A stretch of DNA of 13,507 nt from an uncultured Eubacteriales bacterium (GTDB lineage Bacteria > Bacillota > Clostridia > Oscillospirales > Acutalibacteraceae): the NCBI GenBank assembly GCA_934630995.1, contig CAKTXU010000011.1, positions 1 through 13,507 on the forward strand, read 5' to 3'. Below the pieces are notes generated by a model. The model had not been told where the DNA came from. It saw only the letters and a program-made list of their open reading frames with translations, and did not search any database. The position numbers were made by a program, and so were the translations under genes. Shown here in pieces: positions 1 to 6,133 of the stretch. The first letter of the stretch is position 1, and every line of letters begins with the position of its first letter.

Positions 1-1078
1 CCGCCCAGCCACTGACCACACCGGCGTGCGGCAGTCCCGAAAACGGCCGTTCCCCAAAGGTTTCGGCAAACAAATCCGAATGGTAGCGGAAGCCCTCCTG
101 CGTGAAGTCAGCCCATCCGGAGAGAAGGAACTGATGCACGCCGATGCCGTGCCCCCGCGCCTTGACCGCGTCATATTCCGCCTTCGTCATCACATAGCGG
201 CCGCTTTCCGGGTCAGGCATGATGTTGATCTGATACGGCAGCCCGCGCCGGTACATAATCTCGGACGCCCTCTCGGTACCCGGGGCGGCGTCCTCGTCGC
301 CCTGATAAAAAAGCAGGAAATCCGGCGCACTGCCGTCCTTCATCGGCGGCAGACGGTGCAGCGTCGGCAGACCTTTGCGCGCCAATACCGACTGCAGGAT
401 ATACACGTAATAATCGTTATAGGCGATGCGGGTGTTATACTCCCTCGGCAGAATCCGCATGTCCGCTATGCGCCTGGCCCAGGGCTGTTCGCCCTCAGTG
501 CCCGGCGCTCCCTGCTGACTCGCCCAAATAGAATGGGTCAGGTCGAAAGCAAAATAGTAAGCGTCCGCGTCCGCCGCCCGGGTCAGGCCGCAGACCGTCC
601 GGCCACCGGTCTCCAGCCGGGCGAGTTCCTGTGCGCGTTCCGCCTGCAACTCCCGCACATCCGCAAAAACCGGCAGCGCCGCTCCGCCGTCCGGTACCGG
701 CAGGTACGTCTCCCGCCATTCCTCAGCGACGGTAAAATAGCCGTTCAGGGAAAAGCAGCCGTCGGGCTGGGCGATCGCGTTCAGCGTCCGGATGCCGAAC
801 ATTTCTTCCACGCCCGACGTCGCGAAGGCGACCGCCGTGCAGCCCCGGCGCAATCCTGCGGCTATGGCGGCCTTTCCGGCAGCGTCCGGCTCGTCGGGTC
901 CCAGGAACAGAATATCCGTCCCGGTAAGCGTCGCCTGCGCCAGTTCTTCGGGCAACAGGCGTCTGCCCCTCACCCCCAGCTTATCCAGAATATCGGTGAT
1001 GTAGCAGTACCATACCTGCTCGCCGGAGGCGTTTCTGCGCGCGCGGGCCGCTTCATCGAACAAATAATAAACCGTCAT
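1..1078 (-). CDS. Partial protein: amidotransferase-like front, polysaccharide-deacetylase-like back
   Basis: This frame stays open from an ATG at 1078 to the left edge, giving 359 residues without a stop, so the C-terminus lies outside the window. The start follows a good AGGAG site (leader GAGGAGTTGTC). It is the last visible gene of the run that begins with the oxidoreductase, 53 bp after the transporter stop. No signal peptide is seen. Residues 1-100 alternate strands and helices (TDILFLGPDEPD near 54-65), like the amidotransferase-type domains found in carbohydrate enzymes. Residues about 254-350 recall the NodB deacetylase fold: FLLFYQGDED (Asp261, Asp263) sits where the family has its metal-binding Asp pair, and RGHGIGVH (His310, His315) where it has the H-x-x-x-H motif. 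I do not recognise a named family. The deacetylase link is an inference from motif order, and substrate and activity are unknown. Confidence 0.6.
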   Translation of the reverse strand, partial: MTVYYLFDEAARARRNASGEQVWYCYITDILDKLGVRGRRLLPEELAQATLTGTDILFLGPDEPDAAGKAAIAAGLRRGCTAVAFATSGVEEMFGIRTLNAIAQPDGCFSLNGYFTVAEEWRETYLPVPDGGAALPVFADVRELQAERAQELARLETGGRTVCGLTRAADADAYYFAFDLTHSIWASQQGAPGTEGEQPWARRIADMRILPREYNTRIAYNDYYVYILQSVLARKGLPTLHRLPPMKDGSAPDFLLFYQGDEDAAPGTERASEIMYRRGLPYQINIMPDPESGRYVMTKAEYDAVKARGHGIGVHQFLLSGWADFTQEGFRYHSDLFAETFGERPFSGLPHAGVVSGWA

Positions 1079-1089
1079 GACAACTCCTC

Positions 1090-1113
1090 TTTTCAATACC
1101 GAAGCTTTGAAAA
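1090..1113 (-). other. Short inverted repeat in leader of the 1-1078 gene
   Basis: TTTTCAA and TTGAAAA form a perfect 7-bp inverted repeat around a 10-base loop in the 53-bp gap between the transporter stop and the next start. It sits immediately upstream of, and slightly overlaps, the AGGAG region on the minus strand. It could fold in mRNA and tune translation or mark an RNA-processing point. It has no U-tract, so it is not a terminator. The pairing is directly visible; the function is speculative. Confidence 0.25.
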
Positions 1114-1131
1114 TGTATACGCCGATGATGG

Positions 1132-2022
1132 TCAATGGAGATTCCAATACTGGCAGACAATAGCAACCGCACAGCCCAGCAAACTGAGGATACCACGGAG
1201 GCCGATCCGTTCCCGCAGAAAAACCCGCCCCACCGTCAGGGATACCGCGATAGACAGCGCGGTAATCACGGTGAATTCCGCGGCGGCGTTCATATAGCGG
1301 GCCAAGGCCCCGATTGCCCAGAAACAGATGCCGTTGCAGACGCCGATCCCGGCGGCATAGGGCAGCGCCCGGCGAATATCCGCCTGCGGCTGCGGGCGGC
1401 CGGTTATGCGGTACACCGCATAACCGGACAGGCACAGCAGGCAGGCAAAGAGGTAGGTGAGGGCATAAAACGTCCCGTCCCCGCCGTGGACGCCGCCGTG
1501 CTCCTTGAGCTTGATTCCGAAATTGAGGATACCGTTGCCCACGCAGCCCGCAACCGCCAGCAGAATGTACGGCCGCTTGGCATCCGTCCCCGTCGCTTTC
1601 GATCCACCGCTGTTGACCACGATAATCGCGACAGCCGCCGCCAGCATACCGATCAGCTGTGCCCAGCCGGTTTTTTCCCGAAGAAAGATCATCGACAGCA
1701 GCACCGGCAGGATGAAGTTGAGATTGATGATGATTACGGACGCCGCATAGGCGTTATGCTTCATCCCCTCCAGCAGCATGACCGCGCATATTGCCGCTCC
1801 CAGGCCCGACAGCAGCGCCGGCGGAATAAGCCCGGCGGCGGCTGAGCGTCCCGCCCCTTCGGCCAGCGCTATGATACCGAAGAGGAGGGACAGCGGCAGA
1901 TACCACATGATTGGGCTGAGAAGCGACGCCGCCGCGTTCCTCCCTGCCAAGGACACGTGTTTGTAGAAATAACCGCTGAGCCCCGAGGTGAGAACCCCGG
2001 CCAAAATGTAAAAATACAGCAT
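1132..2022 (-). CDS. EamA/DMT-family membrane transporter
   Basis: A 296-residue hydrophobic protein with about ten predicted membrane helices, the usual size for EamA drug/metabolite transporters. It shows the family's internal duplication: FLREKTGWAQLIG at 113-125 ends the first half and FLRERIGLRGILS at 268-280 marks the second, each followed by a hydrophobic helix. Substrates of this superfamily range from amino acids to nucleotide sugars and cannot be read from sequence. The frame extends upstream into the oxidoreductase gene, but only the part from ATG 2022 is membrane-like and the upstream part is an out-of-frame shadow. There is no strong ribosome binding site before 2022 and the gap to the oxidoreductase stop is 22 bp, so translation is probably coupled. 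Context suggests import or export of a small sugar derivative, which is inference. Confidence 0.9.
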   Translation of the reverse strand: MLYFYILAGVLTSGLSGYFYKHVSLAGRNAAASLLSPIMWYLPLSLLFGIIALAEGAGRSAAAGLIPPALLSGLGAAICAVMLLEGMKHNAYAASVIIINLNFILPVLLSMIFLREKTGWAQLIGMLAAAVAIIVVNSGGSKATGTDAKRPYILLAVAGCVGNGILNFGIKLKEHGGVHGGDGTFYALTYLFACLLCLSGYAVYRITGRPQPQADIRRALPYAAGIGVCNGICFWAIGALARYMNAAAEFTVITALSIAVSLTVGRVFLRERIGLRGILSLLGCAVAIVCQYWNLH

Positions 2023-2044
2023 GGCGGCACAGCATGGCGGCGCG

Positions 2045-3202
2045 TCAGGCCCGGAAATCCGGTACGTCCAGAAGGACGCCGCCTCTCTTTGCCGACTCCA
2101 CGGCCAGAATGGCGGGCGCCGCCGTCTCCACCGCGAGGTATACGTCCATCGGCGGCTGGGTATCGTTTTGAATCGCTTCGACAAAGTACAGCAGCGGATA
2201 GTAGTCCGCGCCGCCGTGCGGTGCGTTGCGGATATAATCGGGGGCCTGGGGATCCTCGCAGGTCCAGTCCTCCCGCGCCCGCCAGCCGTCCTCCAGCGTA
2301 TATTGCTTTGGCGTATCGATTTCACTGCGCGCCCATTCGACGCACTGACGCACGCCCTTGACCTGATACCAGTGCGCGCCCGTCCCCTTTTTGGTGCCGA
2401 AGGGCGCGGTGAATCCAGCCCGCAGGGAAAAAATCACGTCCTCCGTGGTATACATCAGCGCCGCCTGCAAATCGCGGGTCATCAGCCCAGGGGTCATATA
2501 GCTTTCCTGCGGCAGCGCAAAGCTGCACACCTTTGCGATCCGGCCGCCGGTGATGGAAAGCAGGGGGGACAGCTCATGCGGCATATAATACAGGGGATTC
2601 TGGAAGGTTCTATACCGCCAGGAGGGCACGTAATCGGGATTGGCAAAATCGGCCGGGTCATTGGAATGGATCGAATAGTTGGTCTTTCTATCACGCAAAT
2701 TATCCCATACCGGCTCGTAATGGAGATATTCGCCCTCCGCGTAACAGATTTTGCCAAACGCGCCGTCCCGCGCCATCCGTCTCCATTCGCGGATGAATTT
2801 CCAATACCGGGTTTGTTCGCTCAATTGGTATTTTGCGCCTGTTTTCCGTACCGTTTCCACCAGCTTCCAGCACTGTTCAATTGTATAGGCCGCCGGCACC
2901 TCGGTTATCACATGGACGCCGCGTTCCATCGCATCGCAGGCGTAGTCCACCTGTATATCGGGGTCGCAGGCTATCAGAATGGCGTCATAGACCGCGCCGG
3001 CAGCCATCTCCTCATAGCTAGTGAAGGCTTTGGCGCTGCCGCCGTACCGCCGGTTGTAGCATCCGGCCACCTCCTCGGCACGGCCTGTTGCGATATCCGC
3101 AAAAGCGGTAAATGTAATGTCCGGATGCTGTTGCCAGGTCTCGATCAATCCCTGCGCCCGTCCGTTCGCGCCGAGTACGGCAAAGCGTATGTCCTTTTTC
3201 AT
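2045..3202 (-). CDS. Gfo/Idh/MocA-family NAD(P)-dependent oxidoreductase
   Basis: A 385-residue cytoplasmic protein with the two-domain layout of the family. The N-terminal Rossmann fold starts at IRFAVLGANGRAQG (about 5-18). AILIACDPDIQVDYACDAME (74-93) is the usual segment before the active-site loop, and the C-terminal alpha/beta domain begins near 125. The loop that normally reads E-K-P is ITEVPAA here (Glu101-Val102-Pro103), so the usual lysine is replaced. His209 in YYMPHELSPLL matches the conserved histidine of the second domain. Family members oxidise, reduce or epimerise sugars and inositols, and some (GH109) cleave glycosides by an NAD-dependent route. The start at 3202 fits an AGGAAAGGA site, although spacing is about 13 bases; ATG 3241 in the same frame is an alternative. 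It is the first gene of a three-gene run and divergent from the AraC gene. Confidence 0.88.
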   Translation of the reverse strand: MKKDIRFAVLGANGRAQGLIETWQQHPDITFTAFADIATGRAEEVAGCYNRRYGGSAKAFTSYEEMAAGAVYDAILIACDPDIQVDYACDAMERGVHVITEVPAAYTIEQCWKLVETVRKTGAKYQLSEQTRYWKFIREWRRMARDGAFGKICYAEGEYLHYEPVWDNLRDRKTNYSIHSNDPADFANPDYVPSWRYRTFQNPLYYMPHELSPLLSITGGRIAKVCSFALPQESYMTPGLMTRDLQAALMYTTEDVIFSLRAGFTAPFGTKKGTGAHWYQVKGVRQCVEWARSEIDTPKQYTLEDGWRAREDWTCEDPQAPDYIRNAPHGGADYYPLLYFVEAIQNDTQPPMDVYLAVETAAPAILAVESAKRGGVLLDVPDFRA

Positions 3203-3230
3203 CTCAATGCCCCATTCCTTTCCTGAAGGT

Positions 3231-3246
3231 GGGGAACTCATTCCCC
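3231..3246 (-). other. Leader hairpin of the oxidoreductase operon
   Basis: GGGGAA and TTCCCC pair perfectly around a four-base loop, within the leader of the minus-strand operon and about 8-10 bases upstream of its AGGAAAGGA site. In DNA it is also a symmetric site that a dimeric regulator could bind. There is no U-run after it, so it is not a terminator. A role in mRNA stability, translation control or operator function is conjecture. Confidence 0.35.
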
Positions 3247-3260
3247 GTTTGGCCGACAAA

Positions 3261-3289
3261 TTGACTTTTTGCGATCGCACCCTTATAAT
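3261..3289 (+). promoter_or_regulatory. Sigma-A promoter of the AraC gene with a palindrome in its spacer
   Basis: TTGACT at 3261-3266 and TATAAT at 3284-3289 are separated by exactly 17 bp, an almost perfect housekeeping promoter pointing at the AraC gene. Transcription should begin near 3296, leaving a leader of roughly 93 bases. Inside the spacer, 3270-3279 reads TGCGATCGCA, a perfect 10-bp palindrome. Binding there would block RNA polymerase, so autorepression or control by another dimeric factor is plausible. Confidence 0.8.
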
Positions 3290-3313
3290 AAAACATATAT
3301 TTTTAAAGTTCTA
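3285..3313 (-). promoter_or_regulatory. Possible divergent promoter of the oxidoreductase operon
   Basis: On the minus strand TATTAT (3290-3285) could serve as a -10 box, with a poor -35 (TAGAAC, 3313-3308) 17 bp upstream. The -10 shares its bases with the plus-strand TATAAT, so the two promoters would compete face to face. A weak -35 is typical of promoters needing an activator, which would fit the neighbouring AraC protein. The match is weak and the call is tentative. Confidence 0.3.
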
Positions 3314-3388
3314 TACGTTTTTCGCCCTGTTATATATGATTTTGGCCGCAAGAAGATACCGGCTTGAAACGTGAGAGGGGGTTTTGTC

Positions 3389-4261
3389 ATGGAGCTGCAG
3401 CCATGGAAATTCTATCCGGCGATCCGCATTGGGGCGCTGTACACGGTGTATATACTGCCTTTCGATAAGGATTTTCGTTTCCCGGGGGAAACGCATCCGA
3501 TATGGGAATTCGAATATGTCATCAGCGGTGAACTGAGCTTTACCTCCGGCGACAGCGTTTACCGCTGTACGCAGGGAGAAGCTGTGCTGCATCGGCCCGA
3601 TGTGTTCCATACCGCGTGGTCGGAGAGCGCCGTCGTTTCCGAATGCCTAACCATTTCCTTCAGCGGCAGCGGCCTGCAGACGCTCCCGGACGGCAAGTTT
3701 ACCCTGACTCCCGACGAGACTGCGGTTATGCGGCTACTGCTGGCGGAAATCCCGCCCCTTTTCAGCGGGTATAACGAGCGCGACTACACCCCGCTAGCCG
3801 TGACGCCGGCGGCGCGGAGCGAGGGCTGTCAAATCCTTTTAAACCTGCTCGAGGTTTTGTTCCTCTCGCTGCAACGGCGGCGTCCGGAGGCCGGCCGTCC
3901 CTTGTCCGACGGGCAAGCGCGGCTGTATGCCGATATTGCCGGTTACCTGAGCGACAGGGTCGACGACGCGCTGTGCACCGATGATATCTGCCGCCGCTTT
4001 GCCCTGAGCCGCAGCAGCCTCAAAGCGCTGTTCAGCCGTTTTACCGGGGAGGGCGTGATGCAGTATTACCGCCATCTGCGCATCCGGCAGATAAACGCCT
4101 ATCTTGGCGCGGGGCTGACGGTCTGTGAGGTCGCGGAAAAAATGCATTTCTCCTCGCAAAACTATCTCTCGTCCTTTTATCACCGGGAAACCGGGCTGTC
4201 TCCCAGCGCGTATGCCCGCCGTCAGATGGAAAAACGGCTGCCGGATGAAGGCCGCCGATAA
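3389..4261 (+). CDS. AraC-family transcriptional regulator with cupin sensor domain
   Basis: A 290-residue cytoplasmic regulator. The N-terminal half is a cupin-like ligand-binding domain: HPIWEFEYVISGELSF (36-51) and GEAVLHRPDVFHTAW (63-77) match the strand-turn pattern with the H-x-x-x-x-E start and late histidine seen in sugar-sensing AraC proteins. The C-terminal half (about 185-282) holds the two helix-turn-helix units: DDICRRFALSRSSLKALFSRFTG (198-220) and TVCEVAEKMHFSSQNYLSSFYHRETGLSPSAY (244-275), ending in the family signature. ATG 3389 follows GAGGGGG with 7-base spacing; the in-frame GTG at 3371 overlaps that site and is less likely. It is the only plus-strand gene, divergent from the oxidoreductase operon, and most likely activates that operon in response to a sugar. 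The ligand is unknown. Confidence 0.93.
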   Translation: MELQPWKFYPAIRIGALYTVYILPFDKDFRFPGETHPIWEFEYVISGELSFTSGDSVYRCTQGEAVLHRPDVFHTAWSESAVVSECLTISFSGSGLQTLPDGKFTLTPDETAVMRLLLAEIPPLFSGYNERDYTPLAVTPAARSEGCQILLNLLEVLFLSLQRRRPEAGRPLSDGQARLYADIAGYLSDRVDDALCTDDICRRFALSRSSLKALFSRFTGEGVMQYYRHLRIRQINAYLGAGLTVCEVAEKMHFSSQNYLSSFYHRETGLSPSAYARRQMEKRLPDEGRR

Positions 4262-4285
4262 CGGCATATACAGACGGATAGGCAA

Positions 4286-4344
4286 AAGAAGGATGAAGGC
4301 TGGAAACACCTGAATTAATCAAGGTTCCGGCCTTCATCCTTCTT
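4286..4344. terminator. Bidirectional intrinsic terminator between AraC and GH28 genes
   Basis: A 20-bp stem: 4286-4305 (starting AAGAAGGATGAAGGC) pairs with 4325-4344 with a single position changed, which becomes a G-U pair in one orientation. The loop is 19 bases. A T-rich run follows on the plus strand (TCTTATTCTATAT) and TTCTTTTG follows on the minus strand. The two flanking genes converge here, so one hairpin can stop both. Confidence 0.8.
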
Positions 4345-4524
4345 ATTCTATATCCCTTGAACGTTGCCGTCCTTCCCGGTCGGCATAGCGGGCGCAGAAA
4401 CGGTGCGGCTGGCTGAAGCGTCGTTGAATTCCGGCCATGGGTAGCGGCGCATTCACCTCCCGGACAATCGCGGAAAACCGTCCGCGGAATATACCCTATG
4501 CCGTCGATGAGATATGCCGCCGCG

Positions 4525-5772
4525 TTATCCCTGTATTCGCACGTTTTCAGTCGTAAGGTTTTCCACTCCTTCGGCATAAACGCCCTGGCTGATGTCGGCC
4601 GCCCCTTTCAGGAACAGATTGGGCCGGAAATCCAGATCCCCGCCGAACAAGGTATCATTGCTTCCCTTTACGAGCCGCAGGTCTATATCCCGCAGGGTGA
4701 CGTCCCGTACGTTGCCGTCGGTTCCGGCCAGAAGAACACCGGCCTCGCTGCGCGCCCGGATGTTCTGCAGGGTAATATCCCGGATATGCCCGCTGCTGCC
4801 GGCCGCGCAGATGACCGCCGCCTCGCCCTTCCCCCACCAGACGCCGGCGACGATACGGGTTTCCATGGTGATGTTGGTGCACAGCGCATCCTCCACATAG
4901 CCCTCATCGCCGCTGAATACCGCCAGTCCGCGGTTGGAATCGGTGATCACCAGGTCGGATACCACCACATGGCGTACTTTGCCCTTCAGGTGGCCGAGAC
5001 GGACCGCCGCGGAGCGGGAGCGCATGTGGCATCGTGAGATTAGGATACGCTCGCTGATATCCTCTTGGCCCTCCGCGGTGATGCAGGTGACGGCAACACA
5101 GTCGTCGCCGCATTCAAAAAGGCAGTCGCCGACAATGACATCCTTGCAGGCGCTGAGATGTATTCCGTCGCAGTTGGGTACGATTAGAGAATTGCGCACC
5201 GTGATATGGTGGATCTGGATACGCCGGCTGCGGGAACAGGTTATCGTCCAGCAGGGAGAATCCAACAGGGTGACGCCGTCTATCGTGATGTCCCGGCAGC
5301 TCTCAAAAAAGATCGGCTGATTGGGTCGGGGCCGGATCTCGAGCACCGCCTCCGCCCGCTGCTCCGGTGTCAGAAGGCTTTCATCCGGCACAGGAGAGAT
5401 GATACGGCTGCCCGCAAAAAAGTCGCGGGCGGAAAAATCGATTTTCCCGTCCCCGGTGATGCGGATATCCTCCTCATCTCTCGCCCACAGGAGGGACACC
5501 ACTAGGCCGAGCTCGTTATGATAAAAGCCGTTGTCGGTATAGTCCGCCAGACTTCCGGACCCACGGAGCACCGCGCCGCGTTCGAGCAGATAGGTGATGC
5601 CGCCCCGCATCCGAATCGTACCGCTGAGGAAAACTCCCTTCGGGAAAACCACCGTGCCGCCGCCGGAACCGGCGCACGCGTCGACGGCCGCCTGGATAGC
5701 GGCGGTGTTCAGGGTATGCCCATCTCCTATCGCGCCATAATCCGCTATGGAAAAAAGCTGTCTGTGCTCCAT
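4525..5772 (-). CDS. GH28-family glycoside hydrolase (polygalacturonase-like)
   Basis: A 415-residue right-handed beta-helix enzyme of typical GH28 length. The N-terminus (FSIADYGAIGDGHTLNTAAIQAAVDAC, 7-33) is the standard opening of bacterial pectinases. The catalytic signatures are in order: NCDGIHL with Asp202 (usual NTD), CGDDCVAV with Asp223 and Asp224 (usual DD), RLGHLKG with His261 (usual GHG), and NRGL at 280-283 in place of the R-x-K element. GH28 enzymes invert the glycosidic bond of galacturonans or rhamnogalacturonans. There is no signal peptide, so it probably acts inside the cell on imported oligogalacturonides or as an exo-enzyme on rhamnogalacturonan fragments. The start at 5772 follows AAAGGGGTG. 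It has its own promoter and shares the terminator with the AraC gene. Family is confident, substrate is not. Confidence 0.93.
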   Translation of the reverse strand: MEHRQLFSIADYGAIGDGHTLNTAAIQAAVDACAGSGGGTVVFPKGVFLSGTIRMRGGITYLLERGAVLRGSGSLADYTDNGFYHNELGLVVSLLWARDEEDIRITGDGKIDFSARDFFAGSRIISPVPDESLLTPEQRAEAVLEIRPRPNQPIFFESCRDITIDGVTLLDSPCWTITCSRSRRIQIHHITVRNSLIVPNCDGIHLSACKDVIVGDCLFECGDDCVAVTCITAEGQEDISERILISRCHMRSRSAAVRLGHLKGKVRHVVVSDLVITDSNRGLAVFSGDEGYVEDALCTNITMETRIVAGVWWGKGEAAVICAAGSSGHIRDITLQNIRARSEAGVLLAGTDGNVRDVTLRDIDLRLVKGSNDTLFGGDLDFRPNLFLKGAADISQGVYAEGVENLTTENVRIQG

Positions 5773-5798
5773 TGCTCATCCCACCCCTTTATGAAATG

Positions 5799-5827
5799 CC
5801 CGCTTTCGGGATTATCATAACAGCGGG
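5799..5827 (-). promoter_or_regulatory. Inverted repeat over the GH28 -10 box
   Basis: CCCGCT (5799-5804) and AGCGGG (5822-5827) form a perfect 6-bp inverted repeat 17 bp apart that brackets the -10 box of the GH28 promoter. The left part also folds alone as CCCG/CGGG (5799-5810) at the 5' end of the mRNA. A dimeric repressor bound here would cover the start site, which suggests a substrate-controlled operator. No partner regulator is identified. Confidence 0.4.
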
Positions 5828-5842
5828 AGATGCCGTCGTCAA
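5814..5842 (-). promoter_or_regulatory. Sigma-A promoter of the GH28 gene
   Basis: On the minus strand TTGACG (5842-5837) and TATGAT (5819-5814) are separated by exactly 17 bp. Transcription should begin near 5807, giving a leader of about 35 bases that ends in the AAAGGGGTG ribosome binding site. The GH28 gene is therefore its own transcription unit rather than depending on read-through from GH42. Confidence 0.75.
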
Positions 5843-6133
5843 TTGGATCATCCCATTTTTCTCTGCCCGGACGGAAAAATCTTCTCAACAACACGGGATA
5901 TTTTCGCAAAAATCTGCCGGGAGTGGATAGGGCGGGGCCACAAAATGCGGCGCAGCCCCGTAGGCTCAAGGATACTTTGCCAAAAGGGAAAGGACAGTGA
6001 AAAAATTAGCAGTCCCGCAGAAGTCTCTGGAGAGGATATCTCCCAATGCTTCCTGTTCATGGACTTCTTACTGCCTCATAGGGTGGTACCCGTAACATGG
6101 CGGAGCCGTTTTGCCGCATACAGCTTCCTCCTC
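5843..6133. other. Intergenic region between GH42 and GH28 without a gene
   Basis: The gap between the GH42 stop and the GH28 start is 361 bases. It holds the GH28 promoter at its left end and a candidate terminator at 6000-6074. The remaining stretch contains only short frames with no ribosome binding site or recognisable product. I see no RNA gene or repeat in it. Confidence 0.6.
6000..6074 (-). terminator. Candidate terminator after GH42
   Basis: On the minus strand a nested inverted repeat is followed by TAATTTTTTC. The outer arms are GCAGT (6074-6070) and ACTGC (6013-6009), the middle arms AGAAGTC (6068-6062) and GACTTCT (6025-6019), and an inner GGAGA/TCTCC hairpin lies at 6029-6043. 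The stems are interrupted by a 5-base bulge, so it is weaker than the other terminators here. Its position, 60 bases after the GH42 stop, fits. Confidence 0.4.

Noticed and set aside
26..1297. Long plus-strand open frame of 423 codons
   Set aside because: It lies antisense to the 1-1078 gene and the transporter end. It is rich in Arg, Gln and Pro without domain signals and has no convincing ribosome binding site. High G+C leaves open shadow frames.
2023..2325. N-terminal extension of the transporter by 101 codons
   Set aside because: It reads inside the oxidoreductase gene in another frame, is not hydrophobic, and is Arg/Pro/Trp-rich.
2021..3226. Plus-strand open frame of 401 codons
   Set aside because: Antisense to the oxidoreductase, whose protein has clear family motifs; this frame matches nothing recognisable.
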